Source: Actinomadura hallensis (lineage in GTDB: Bacteria > Actinomycetota > Actinomycetes > Streptosporangiales > Streptosporangiaceae). Taken from it: 64,000 nt of DNA. A program made the position numbers and the translations under genes. The notes beneath the pieces were generated by a model that did no database searches, was not told the origin of the DNA, and saw only the letters and a list, made by a program, of their open reading frames with translations. Within the stretch, counting starts at the first letter, position 1. Every line of letters begins with the position of its first letter. Below are positions 8,063 through 15,651 of the stretch, one piece after another. The stretch lies in the NCBI RefSeq assembly GCF_006716765.1, contig NZ_VFPO01000001.1, positions 1 through 64,000 on the forward strand, written 5' to 3'.

Positions 8063-9093
8063 GAAGCGCTCCCTGTGAGGTCTGGCAGCAGCGACAGGAG
8101 TTCGTCCTGCGCCGCGCGGGTCTCGGCGGCGCTGAGGCCGTGGGTCGGCGGGCTGAGCTTCACCGCGTCGGCGAGGCCCTCGTAGGCGGCGATGCGCTCG
8201 GCGACCTCGTCGCGTCCGCCCGTCATCGTCAGCGCGTCGACCATCTCGGGGGAGACCGCGTCGGCGAGGTGTTCGGCGCCGGTGCCGCCGCGGAACGCGT
8301 CGACGACGGCCTGCTGCTGCTCGGCCAGGCCGTGGAAGTCGAAGAAGTCGGCGTAGGTGCGGACGCTGGCGTAGAACCCGACGAGGCCCGACACGCGGCG
8401 CAGCGCGGTCTCGCGGTCATCGGACACCGAGCAGCACGCGGAGACGACGACCTCGACGTCCTCGCGCCGCTTGCCCTCGGCGCGGGCGATCCCGGTCTCC
8501 AGCTCCGGCAGCACCCGTTCGGCGAGGTAGCGCGGCGAGCAGAGCTCGTGGCTGATCCAGCCGTCGCCGATCGTGCCGGCGAGGCGGGTCATGGCCGGGC
8601 CCATCGCGGCGATGTAGACGGGGATGTCGGCCCGGGGGACGGCGAACGGCCGCTGGTAGCCGCGGATCCGCATCGGCTCCTCCTCGCCGTCGAGTTCTAT
8701 CGGCTCCCCGGTTGTGCACTTCTCCCAGAACGTGCGGACGTTGCGGACGACCTCCCGCATGTGGCGGACGGGCTTGCCGAACGAAACGTTGTGCCAGTCC
8801 TCGTTGAGTCGCTGCACGCCCGAGCCGAGACCGAGGATGAAGCGGCCGCCGGACACGTCGTCGAGGTCCAGCGCCTCCAGCGCGGTGATCATGGGGCTGC
8901 GGGTGAAGGCCAGCGCGATGCCGGTGCCGATCCGGGTGCGCTCCGTCGCCGCGGCGACCGCGGCGGCGGCGACCGTGGCGCTGCGGTGCAGCTCCGGCAC
9001 CCAGATGACCTCCGCGCCGGCCGCCTCCGCGCGGCGGGCCGCGTCGGCCAGCTCCGCGAGCGTCTCGCCCCAGGGCGCGAACGTGATCCTCAT
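8059..9093 (-). CDS. LLM-class (luciferase-like) F420- or flavin-dependent oxidoreductase
   Basis: 344 residues, TIM-barrel luciferase-like family. Visible markers are WVPELHRSATVAAAAVA, TRIGTGIALAFTRSPM, GRFILGLGSG, and DIPVYIAAMGPAMTRLAGTIGDGWISHE. Actinomycete members of this type generally use coenzyme F420; FMN use is not excluded. Likely reduces, dehydrogenates or oxygenates an intermediate of the pathway. Starts ATG 9093 overlapping the upstream MaoC gene (ATGA), ends overlapping the CoA-transferase gene. Confidence 0.88.
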   Translation of the reverse strand: MRITFAPWGETLAELADAARRAEAAGAEVIWVPELHRSATVAAAAVAAATERTRIGTGIALAFTRSPMITALEALDLDDVSGGRFILGLGSGVQRLNEDWHNVSFGKPVRHMREVVRNVRTFWEKCTTGEPIELDGEEEPMRIRGYQRPFAVPRADIPVYIAAMGPAMTRLAGTIGDGWISHELCSPRYLAERVLPELETGIARAEGKRREDVEVVVSACCSVSDDRETALRRVSGLVGFYASVRTYADFFDFHGLAEQQQAVVDAFRGGTGAEHLADAVSPEMVDALTMTGGRDEVAERIAAYEGLADAVKLSPPTHGLSAAETRAAQDELLSLLPDLTGSAS

Positions 9094-9626
9094 GCGCGCT
9101 CTTCCTCGGTTTCGAGGGTCAGCGGCTTCTTCGGCTCGGGGAACAGGTCGTTCAGCGGCTCGGCGCCCCGCTTGTACACGTAGAACGTGCGGCGGAAGCT
9201 GCACACCTCGTCGCCGTGCTGGTTGAGGGTGCGGGTCCGGATGGTGACGATCCCGGCGTGCGGGCGGCTCGACGACTCGCGCTTCTCCAGCACGATCGAC
9301 TCGCTGTACAGCGTGTCGCCGGCGTAGACGGGATGGGACATCCGGATGTCCTCCCAGCCGAGGTTGGCAAAGGCGTTCTGCGTGGTGTCGATGACGCTCT
9401 GCCCGACGGCGATGGCGACGGTCAGCGTGGACACGACCAGCGGCTTGCCGAACTCCGACTTCGCGGCGTACTCGCCGTTGAAGTGCATCTGGTTCGTGTT
9501 CATCGTGAGGAGCGTGAACCAGGTGTTGTCGGCCTCGGTGACCGTGCGCCCGAGGGGATGCCGGTAGACGTCGCCCACCTGGAAGTCCTCGTAGAACCGT
9601 CCCTTCCACCCGTCCTTGAGGGTCAT
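9090..9626 (-). CDS. MaoC family dehydratase (first gene of the operon)
   Basis: 178 residues. FYEDFQVGDVYRHPLGRTVTEADNTWFTLLTMNTNQMHFNGEYA is the substrate-facing hot-dog stretch, and LTVAIAVGQSV, GDTLYSESIV and RTLNQHGDEVCSF follow. This resembles the itaconyl-CoA/mesaconyl-CoA type hydratase subgroup, where N..H replaces the D..H seen in other MaoC proteins (family assignment is by eye). ATG 9626 is chosen over an in-frame GTG at 9647 because AGAGGA sits about 6 bases before it. The regulon motif is 30 bases upstream of this start, making this the operon's promoter-proximal gene. Confidence 0.87.
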   Translation of the reverse strand: MTLKDGWKGRFYEDFQVGDVYRHPLGRTVTEADNTWFTLLTMNTNQMHFNGEYAAKSEFGKPLVVSTLTVAIAVGQSVIDTTQNAFANLGWEDIRMSHPVYAGDTLYSESIVLEKRESSSRPHAGIVTIRTRTLNQHGDEVCSFRRTFYVYKRGAEPLNDLFPEPKKPLTLETEEERA

Positions 9627-9655
9627 GGCCGTCCTCTCGCGTCGCACTGAGTCGT

Positions 9656-9670
9656 TAAAGTCAGACGTAT
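9656..9670 (-). promoter_or_regulatory. regulon motif upstream of the MaoC...CitE operon
   Basis: On the minus strand this reads ATACGTCTGACTTTA, 13 of 15 identical to the site at 14659-14673. It ends 30 bases before the start of the first operon gene (9626). Proposed operator of the local GntR regulator. Confidence 0.6.
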
Positions 9671-9745
9671 TGATACTAGAACAGGGGCGGGCTCGGTGTC
9701 CAAAGTGGGGTGTCTTCCTGTTCGAGCCTTAGGTGCGCCCTACCT

Positions 9746-9789
9746 GCACCTTCGGGTGCCCATCCCGACTCCTTGGAGCCGGGATGGGC
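9746..9789 (-). terminator. paired hairpins after the pyruvate dehydrogenase gene
   Basis: A perfect 10-base inverted repeat, GCCCATCCCG (9758-9767) and CGGGATGGGC (9780-9789), extends inward with CTCC/GGAG. A second small hairpin GCACC-TTCG-GGTGC (9746-9758) abuts it. They lie 34 bases past the stop at 9823. There is no T-run, as usual for actinomycete terminators. Confidence 0.55.
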
Positions 9790-9822
9790 AAAATGTGGTC
9801 GAAACCTCAGATGTTTTTTCTG

Positions 9823-12201
9823 TCAGCCGCTGGCGCGGTGGAGGGCGGCCAGGGCCGCGTTGACGACGGCCCCGGGACGCAGGTCGTGCAGCTCGTACAG
9901 GTCCCGGACGCTTCCCGACTGCCCGAACTCGTCCACGCCGAGCGGGACCGCCGGGACCCCGAGCGCCGAACCGAGCCACGCCAGCGCGTGCGACGCCGCG
10001 TCGTGGACGGTCACGACGGGCGCCCGCTCGGGGAACGCCGCCCGCAGCGCCGCGTCGGCGGGCCGCGCGGTCGCCGTGCGCACCCCCTCCCGCAGGCCGT
10101 CCCGCCACGAGCGGTACAGCCGGCCCGCGGAGGTGACGTCCACCACGTGCGCGGCGACGCCCTCCTCCGCCAGCTCCTCGGCCGCCTCCAGCACCTCCGG
10201 CATGACCGCCCCCGACGCCGCGAGATGCACCACCGGGGCGCCCTCGTCCCGCAGCTCCGGACGGTCGTGGTGGGCGTCCTTGAGGCGGTACGCGCCGGCG
10301 AGCGCCTGCGCCCGCAGCACGTCGTCGCCCAGCCGCGCCCGCGCCGCCTCGAACGGGGACTGGTCGATCGGCCGGGTCGTCAGGCGGAAGTAGTACGCGC
10401 CCTCGGCGTCCTCCGCGCCGGCGGGGTCGGCGGCGATCCGGCCGAGCGCGTCGCACAGCAGCCAGTCCAGCGCCGCGCCGTAGGCGGGCTCGACGAACGT
10501 GACGCCCGGCAGCTCGATCCCCACCGATGCGGTGACCGACGACTGGTGCGCCCCGCCCTCCGGCGCCAGCGAGATGCCCGACGGCGTGCCCGCCACGAGG
10601 AACCGCGACCCCGAGTACGCCCCGTACAGGAACGCGTCGAGACCGCGCAGCACGAACGGGTCGTAGACCGTGCCCACCGGCAGCAGCGGCCGGTCCGACA
10701 GGTCCCACGCCAGGCCGAGCTGCCCGAGCAGCAGGAACAGGTTCATCTCGGAGATGCCGAGCGGGATGTACTGGCCCTCGGGGTTCTCCGCCCAGCGCAG
10801 CGGGCTGTCCTGCGACCAGGTCCGCCGGTGCGCGGGCGCGAACACGCCGGTCTTGTTGATGAACCCGGCCAGGTTGGTGGACGTGGCGACGTCCGGAGCC
10901 GTCGTGACCAGGTACGGGGCGACCCGCTCGTCACGGGCCAGGTCGGTGAGCACCCGTCCGAAGACCTCCTGCGTCGAGGCGGGCCGCGACGTCCGCACGC
11001 CCGTGGCCACGGGCACCGTGATCTTCGGGAGGGCGGAGCGCGGGGGCCGCCGGAGATGCTCGCGCCGCTTGGCGGCCCAGATCCCCGCGGGGGACTCCGG
11101 GTCCAGCGGGTCCCACTCGTTCTCGGGGGTGAGGCCCGTCCGGGCCCTCAGCTCGTCGATCTGCTCGCCGGTGAGCAGCGCCGCGTGGTTGCGCGGGGCG
11201 CCCGCGAGCGGAAGCCCCCAGCCCTTCACCGTGTACGCGAAGATCACGCTCGGCCTGTCGGTGACCTCGTCGCACTGCGCGAACGCGTCCAGCACGGCCT
11301 CGATGTCGTGGCCGCCCAGGTCGGTGACCAGCGGGCCCAGCTCCGCGTCCGGCACGTCCGCGACGAACGCGCCGACCTCCGGGGGCGCTCCGTCCAGGAA
11401 CCGCTCCCGCAGCGCGGGGCCCTCCAGCCCGAACAGCGACTGGTACTGCTCGTTGGGCATCGCGTCGATCCACGCCCGCAGGTGGTCCCCGCCGGGACGC
11501 GCGAACGCCGCCTGGAGCCGGCGGCCGTACTTGATCTCCACGACGTGCCATCCGGCCGCGGCGAACTGCCCGCGCCACTGGCCGATGCGGACGCCCGGCA
11601 CGACCCGGTCGAGGGACTGGCGGTTGAAGTCCACCAACCACGTGACGTTGCCCAGCCCCTCCGTCGCCGGCTCGGCCACCGCCTCCCAGACGTTGCCCTC
11701 GTCCAGCTCCGCGTCCCCGATCAGCGCGATGAACCGGGACCGCGGCCGCTCCCCGAAGTGGGCGTCGACGTACCGGCGGGTCACCGCGGCGAACAGGGGC
11801 GCCGCCGCCCCCAGCCCGACCGACCCGGTGGAGAAGTCGACGACGTCGGGGTCCTTCGTCCGGCTCGGGTACGACTGGAGCCCGCCCCGCGCCCGCAGCC
11901 GCGTCAGGTACGACCGGTCCAGCTCTCCGAGCAGGTACTGGATCGCGTGGAAGGCGGGCGAGGCGTGCGGCTTGACCGCCACCCGGTCCGCCGGGTCGAG
12001 GTGGGCGAACCACAGCGCGGTCATCGCGGTGACGAGCGAGGCGCTCGACGCCTGGTGCCCGCCGACCTTGAGCCCGTCGCCGGTGTCGCGCTCGCGGTTG
12101 GCGGCGTCCACGATGCGCGTCGCCAGCCACAGCACGCGCCGCTGGATCTCCTCGAGGACGGTCGGAGTCGGGCCCGATGGGAGCCCGCCGAGCTCGGTCA
12201 C
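9823..12201 (-). CDS. AceE-type pyruvate dehydrogenase E1 / transketolase-like ThDP enzyme
   Basis: 792 residues, homologous in layout to homodimeric 2-oxo-acid dehydrogenase E1. An N-terminal transketolase-like ThDP domain has GGHQASSASLVTAMTALWF (residue about 47) and the ThDP/Mg motif GDAELDEGNVWEA ending in VDFNRQSLD (about 190-220). A pyrimidine-binding domain (APAHRRTWSQDSPLRWAENPEGQYIPLGISE) and a transketolase C-terminal domain follow. It is shorter than E. coli AceE (887 residues), and no E2 or E3 gene lies nearby. It stands alone between two terminators/promoters, with a regulon motif 38 bases upstream. Oxidation of pyruvate, or of a related 2-oxo acid made by the neighbouring operon, is likely. 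Confidence 0.86.
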   Translation of the reverse strand: MTELGGLPSGPTPTVLEEIQRRVLWLATRIVDAANRERDTGDGLKVGGHQASSASLVTAMTALWFAHLDPADRVAVKPHASPAFHAIQYLLGELDRSYLTRLRARGGLQSYPSRTKDPDVVDFSTGSVGLGAAAPLFAAVTRRYVDAHFGERPRSRFIALIGDAELDEGNVWEAVAEPATEGLGNVTWLVDFNRQSLDRVVPGVRIGQWRGQFAAAGWHVVEIKYGRRLQAAFARPGGDHLRAWIDAMPNEQYQSLFGLEGPALRERFLDGAPPEVGAFVADVPDAELGPLVTDLGGHDIEAVLDAFAQCDEVTDRPSVIFAYTVKGWGLPLAGAPRNHAALLTGEQIDELRARTGLTPENEWDPLDPESPAGIWAAKRREHLRRPPRSALPKITVPVATGVRTSRPASTQEVFGRVLTDLARDERVAPYLVTTAPDVATSTNLAGFINKTGVFAPAHRRTWSQDSPLRWAENPEGQYIPLGISEMNLFLLLGQLGLAWDLSDRPLLPVGTVYDPFVLRGLDAFLYGAYSGSRFLVAGTPSGISLAPEGGAHQSSVTASVGIELPGVTFVEPAYGAALDWLLCDALGRIAADPAGAEDAEGAYYFRLTTRPIDQSPFEAARARLGDDVLRAQALAGAYRLKDAHHDRPELRDEGAPVVHLAASGAVMPEVLEAAEELAEEGVAAHVVDVTSAGRLYRSWRDGLREGVRTATARPADAALRAAFPERAPVVTVHDAASHALAWLGSALGVPAVPLGVDEFGQSGSVRDLYELHDLRPGAVVNAALAALHRASG

Positions 12202-12238
12202 GGCGTCACCTGCCTGATCGCGTCGGGGACTGCTCTGG

Positions 12239-12254
12239 ATATGTCCGATTTTTA
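12239..12254. promoter_or_regulatory. regulon motif upstream of the AceE-like gene
   Basis: Plus strand ATATGTCCGATTTTTA, similar to the site at 22709 (ATATGTCAGAGTTTG). It lies 38 bases before the start of the minus-strand AceE-like gene in the divergent intergenic region. Confidence 0.5.
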
Positions 12255-12341
12255 ACCCACCACCCTAGTCTTGTCATCCCTGGGGTGCGGTGCGGGCGGA
12301 GTTGACGGACGGATGGCGGGTGCGGATACTCAGTTGGGTTG

Positions 12342-12356
12342 AAACATCTGATATAT
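12342..12356 (-). promoter_or_regulatory. regulon motif upstream of the enoyl-CoA hydratase
   Basis: Reads ATATATCAGATGTTT on the minus strand. It ends 17 bases before GTG 12374, so a bound protein would overlap the ribosome-binding region or block elongation. Confidence 0.5.
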
Positions 12357-12373
12357 GCCGGGAGGGGGCGGGC

Positions 12374-13162
12374 GTGCCGACGCTGGAGACCATGACCCTC
12401 GAGGTGAGGGACCGGGTGGCGCGGATCACCTTCACCTGCCCGGAGTCCCTCAACAGCCTGACCGCGCAGGCGCTCGACGACCTGGAGGCCGCGATCGGCG
12501 CGGCCGAGGCCGACCCCGAGGCCCGCGTACTGGTCATCGGCGGGACGGGCCGCGCGTTCACCGTGGGCCTGGACCTCGCGCTGCTGGACGAGGCGTTCGC
12601 CGACCCGGCGGTGTGGGAGCGGACCGCGAACCGCCTGGCCTCCCTCACACTGCGGCTGGAGCGGCTGTCGATGCCGGTCATCGCCGCCGTGAACGGCCTC
12701 GCCCGCGCCGGCGGCTTCGAGCTGCTGCTGGCCTGCGACCTGGTGCTCATCGCGGACTCGGCGAGGATCGCCGACGCGCACGCCGAGTTCGGCGTCATCC
12801 CCGCGGGCGGTTCCACCGCGCGCCTGCCCCGCATCGTGGGCCGCCAGCGGGCCCGGGAGATCTTCCTCACGGGCCGCTGGATCGACGCCGCGGAGGCGGT
12901 GGACCTCGGCATCGCGCTGGAGGCCGTCCCCGCCGCGGAGCTCGACGCGGCCGCCGACGCCCTCGCCGCCCGCCTGGCCCGCCAGTCCCGCGCCTGCATG
13001 GCCGCCATGAAGCGCCAGCTCAACGCCGCCGACGGCCTTCCCGTCGCGGAAGCGGTCACCCCGGAGATCGAGGAGTTCATCTCCTACACCACCCACCCGG
13101 ACTCCGACGGCCAGGAAGGCTTCCGCGCCTACCGCGAAAACCGTCCCCCCGCCTGGGCCTGA
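12374..13162 (+). CDS. enoyl-CoA hydratase/isomerase family protein
   Basis: 262 residues, crotonase fold. Core motifs: RVARITFTCPESLNSL, FTVGLDLALLD (oxyanion-hole region), MPVIAAVNGLARAGGFELLLACDLVLIAD with the second oxyanion Gly, and AHAEFGVIPAGGSTARLPRIVG where Glu is the likely catalytic acid. GTG 12374 is preferred over ATG 12392 and upstream ATG 12290: GGAGGGGG precedes it by about 8 bases, and an upstream start would place the regulon motif inside the gene. It is transcribed divergently from the AceE-like gene and followed by a strong hairpin. Confidence 0.87.
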   Translation: MPTLETMTLEVRDRVARITFTCPESLNSLTAQALDDLEAAIGAAEADPEARVLVIGGTGRAFTVGLDLALLDEAFADPAVWERTANRLASLTLRLERLSMPVIAAVNGLARAGGFELLLACDLVLIADSARIADAHAEFGVIPAGGSTARLPRIVGRQRAREIFLTGRWIDAAEAVDLGIALEAVPAAELDAAADALAARLARQSRACMAAMKRQLNAADGLPVAEAVTPEIEEFISYTTHPDSDGQEGFRAYRENRPPAWA

Positions 13163-13255
13163 CCCCAAGCCCCGACCCGCGGCGGTGCGAGACACCTAAA
13201 GGATTGCCCGTCCCACCCCAACCCAAGCCCCATAAACCACCCCACACCGACCCGC

Positions 13256-13311
13256 CACTTGCGGCGTGTCGCCCCTATGGCCGCGCCCGAAAAGGGCGCA
13301 CGCCGCAAGTG
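13256..13311. terminator. long bidirectional hairpin after the enoyl-CoA hydratase
   Basis: Perfect 13-base arms CACTTGCGGCGTG (13256-13268) and CACGCCGCAAGTG (13299-13311), continued by CGCCC/GGGCG (13270-13274 and 13294-13298) after a one-base bulge. It sits about 95 bases past the hydratase stop. Confidence 0.65.
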
Positions 13312-13444
13312 AACGAGTGTCGACCGGGCCAACGTTCGAGGACACCCGCACTGGACGGGGGGCAGGGCGAGGGCGTTACGTGTGCGCTCGGGAAAGTTGT
13401 GAGGTCGACCCGTGCGACACCGACGCCGCACGCGAGCGCGTTAC

Positions 13445-13486
13445 CAGATCGGTGGGGCGATGCCGGAGGCGAGCCCCACCGGTCTG
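13445..13486. repeat. imperfect inverted repeat
   Basis: CAGATCGGTGGGGC (13445-13458) pairs with GCCCCACCGGTCTG (13473-13486), one mismatch in 14 bases, loop of 14. Possible terminator or structured 3' end for the GntR transcript. Confidence 0.55.
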
Positions 13487-13511
13487 ATCGCGAAGCGATG
13501 CAGCGCTTGCA

Positions 13512-13562
13512 CAGGAGCGGTCAGGAAGCGAGCCGTCAGGCGAGCGAAGTGGGCCGCTCCTG
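13512..13562. repeat. imperfect inverted repeat next to the GntR stop codon
   Basis: CAGGAGCGGTC (13512-13522) pairs with GGCCGCTCCTG (13552-13562), one mismatch, loop of 29 bases. It begins 16 bases beyond the regulator stop and is in tandem with the preceding inverted repeat. Confidence 0.5.
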
Positions 13563-13578
13563 CGATCAACACAGCGCA

Positions 13579-14331
13579 TCAATCGCTGTAGGCGCCGCGG
13601 ATGTGGCGCAGGTGGTCGCGCATGGCCGCGGAGGCGGCTTCGGCGTCGCCCGCTTCGAGGTGGGCGATGATCTGCTCGTGCTGGTCGTCGACCTGGGCCC
13701 AGAATTCGGCGGGGGAGTCGGCGTCGAGGAAGCGGGTCCGGAGGACGTGGAAGACGGGCTGGGTCATCATCGTGAGCAGCCCGTTGCCGGTCGCCTCCAT
13801 GATGATCGCGTGGAAGTGCCGGTGCTCCTGGAACTTCATGCTGCGGCCGCGGGAGCGCTTCTCGCGTTCCATCGCGGCGTGCAGCTGGTCGAGGTGGCGT
13901 TGCTCGCGGCGTTCGGCGGCGAGGGCGGTGGCGGGGACCTCCAGCAGTTCGCGGGCTTCGAGGATGGCCGACAGCGGGAGCGCGTCGGAGCCGGACATCA
14001 GTCCGATGCCGGCTTCCAGGAAGTCGCTGATCTGGTCGGGTTCGATGTGCGACACGAACGTGCCGCCGGTCGTGCCGCGGACGGTCTTCACCAGGCCCTG
14101 GGAGGCGAGTACGCGCAGCGCCTCGCGCACGGTGCTGCGGCTGACGCCGAAGTTGCCGCCGATCTCGCCTTCCGGCGGCAGGCGGTCGCCGGGGGCGAGG
14201 GACCCGTCCAGGATCAGCTCGCGCAGCTGGTCGGCGACCTGCTGGTAGGCAGGGCGCAGCCGACTGACCGGCAGGGGTGTCGCCGTCCCCGCGCCGGAAC
14301 GGCCGGAGGTCTTGTCTTTGGTGCTGGACAC
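13579..14331 (-). CDS. GntR-family regulator, FadR/FCD type
   Basis: 250 residues. The N-terminal winged helix (about 20-90) reads QVADQLRELILDGSLAPGDRLPPEGE, then FGVSRSTVREALRVLASQGLV and the wing RGTTGGTFV. The C-terminal FCD effector domain follows (LEARELLEVPATALAAERR, FHAIIMEATGN, DDQHEQIIAHLEAGDAEAASAAMRDHL). GTG 14331 is chosen because AGGGGGA lies about 8 bases upstream; an ORF reading back to 14460 would run over the operator region. A regulon motif lies 124 bases upstream. FCD regulators usually bind acids or acyl-CoA; this one is the natural candidate to control the surrounding acyl-CoA genes and itself. Confidence 0.9.
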   Translation of the reverse strand: MSSTKDKTSGRSGAGTATPLPVSRLRPAYQQVADQLRELILDGSLAPGDRLPPEGEIGGNFGVSRSTVREALRVLASQGLVKTVRGTTGGTFVSHIEPDQISDFLEAGIGLMSGSDALPLSAILEARELLEVPATALAAERREQRHLDQLHAAMEREKRSRGRSMKFQEHRHFHAIIMEATGNGLLTMMTQPVFHVLRTRFLDADSPAEFWAQVDDQHEQIIAHLEAGDAEAASAAMRDHLRHIRGAYSD

Positions 14332-14454
14332 GTCGCTGTCCCCCTGGTCTGGCCTTCGAGGTGGCGCCGGGTCGTCACGGGTGCTGCCGGGCCCTCGAAG
14401 TGTGCTGTCTCGGATCAGGAACGCTTGCCACCGGGACTCGCGGCATGCTTGAGC

Positions 14455-14469
14455 ATACATCAGACATCA
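14455..14469. promoter_or_regulatory. regulon motif upstream of the GntR gene
   Basis: Plus-strand ATACATCAGACATCA, sharing the first 11 bases with the site at 14659. It lies 124 bases upstream of the regulator start, suggesting autoregulation. Confidence 0.55.
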
Positions 14470-14658
14470 CTCGTCCCGGCGGTGCGGGCACCGGTGGCGC
14501 TCTGGCCTGCGGGTGGTGTCCGGCCTTTGCCCCGGTCCACGCGAGAAGGGGCGGAGGATACCTCCGACAGGTTATCGAATGTGGGGCGTCACGTCGGTGA
14601 CGAGGGGGACCGATGGCGCCAGTGGCGGATATCGGTGTCTTTGGTACCGTGAATTGAG

Positions 14659-14673
14659 ATACATCAGACTTTA
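14659..14673 (+). promoter_or_regulatory. regulon motif upstream of the VOC gene (best copy)
   Basis: ATACATCAGACTTTA, 32 bases before GTG 14705. Used here as the reference copy of the motif. Confidence 0.6.
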
Positions 14674-14704
14674 AGGTGCCGATAACGGCGGCGAATCGGC
14701 GGAA

Positions 14705-15631
14705 GTGAGGGCCGGGGACGTGTTCGACGGCATCGACATCGTGGTCCTGCCGGTTGCGGATACCGAACCTCTGCTGGAGCTCTACGTGGACGCGATGGGC
14801 TTCGAGGTGGTGGAGGCCGGGCCCGTCCGCGAACCCGAGGTGGCGGCGCGGCTGTGGAGCCTGCCGTCGCCGCCCGCGAAGACGATCCTGCTGGGCAAGC
14901 CCGGGAGCAAGGGCGGCTGGATAAGGCTCGTCGAGGTGCCGGGCCTGCCGCGTCCCGATCCGGCGGGGCGTCCCGACCGTCCCGGGCCGTACGCGCTCGA
15001 CTTCTACCTGCGCGACCCCGACGCCACGGAGAAGGAGATCGGCGGGCGGGGCTGGGGGTTCGTCAGCGACCCGGTCGACTACCTTCTGCCCGGCACCGAG
15101 TACCCGGTCAGAGAGCGCATGCTCGACCAGACGGTCTCGGGGCTGCTGCACGCGTTCGTCCAGTACCGGGAGGGCAGGACGCGCTGCGTCCTCGGGGAGC
15201 GCCCGGAGGAGGACGTCAGCGAGGTGAACGCGGTGGTGTTCGCCACCGGCGACCTTCCGGGGGCGCGGGCGTTCGTGGAGAACGTCCTCGGCGGCCACGT
15301 CTACTTCGCCGACCGTTTCGGCGGGCCCGCGGTGGAGGAGTTGCTCGGGCTCGAACCCGGTGAGGGCTTCGAGGCGGTGATCGCGCGCGGGCCGGCCTCC
15401 CGCAACGCGCGGCTGGAGTTCCTGCGGCATCTTCCCCCGGCCTCGCCGCGGCCGCCGCACGCGTACCCGAGGGTGGTCGCGGGCTGCGCGATGGACGATC
15501 TCGACGCCCTCGCCGCGCGCCTCGCCACCGGGGAGCACGGCGCGTCGACCGGGGTCGTCGACACCGTCGCGGGCCCGCATCTCGGTCTGCGCTCCCGCTA
15601 CGGGGCGTGCTTCTACTTCTGGCAGCGCTGA
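14705..15631 (+). CDS. VOC (glyoxalase/extradiol dioxygenase superfamily) two-domain protein
   Basis: 308 residues with two beta-alpha-beta-beta-beta modules: about 8-150 (IDIVVLPVADTEPLLELYVDAMGFEVV) and 175-305 (NAVVFATGDLPGARAFVENVLGG). Metal ligands typical of dioxygenases are not clearly complete, so the reaction is open (isomerase, epimerase, dioxygenase or binding protein). The start is uncertain between GTG 14705 and GTG 14720. It is preceded by the best copy of the regulon motif and converges on the truncated acyl-CoA dehydrogenase gene 20 bases away. Confidence 0.78.
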   Translation: MRAGDVFDGIDIVVLPVADTEPLLELYVDAMGFEVVEAGPVREPEVAARLWSLPSPPAKTILLGKPGSKGGWIRLVEVPGLPRPDPAGRPDRPGPYALDFYLRDPDATEKEIGGRGWGFVSDPVDYLLPGTEYPVRERMLDQTVSGLLHAFVQYREGRTRCVLGERPEEDVSEVNAVVFATGDLPGARAFVENVLGGHVYFADRFGGPAVEELLGLEPGEGFEAVIARGPASRNARLEFLRHLPPASPRPPHAYPRVVAGCAMDDLDALAARLATGEHGASTGVVDTVAGPHLGLRSRYGACFYFWQR

Positions 15632-15651
15632 CCGGTTCACGATCCCCGTCC

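Larger units (their letters stand above)
13163..13578. other. 415-base non-coding interval with three large hairpins
   Basis: No convincing gene. It separates the enoyl-CoA hydratase from the convergent GntR gene. It contains a bidirectional terminator-like hairpin (13256-13311) and two more long hairpins (13445-13486, 13512-13562) close to the regulator's stop codon. Base composition is slightly less GC-rich in its first part. Confidence 0.6.
14332..14704. other. divergent control region between GntR and VOC genes
   Basis: 373 bases without a gene. It carries two copies of the regulon motif, at 14455-14469 (facing the regulator) and 14659-14673 (facing the VOC gene). Nothing else recognisable. 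Confidence 0.6.

Noticed and set aside
9710-9800. tRNA-like text near GTTCGAGCC
   Set aside because: No cloverleaf could be drawn; the region is explained by terminator hairpins.
13163-13578. CRISPR-like or insertion-element origin for the hairpin region
   Set aside because: The inverted repeats differ in sequence, there are no regular spacers, no transposase and no target duplications.
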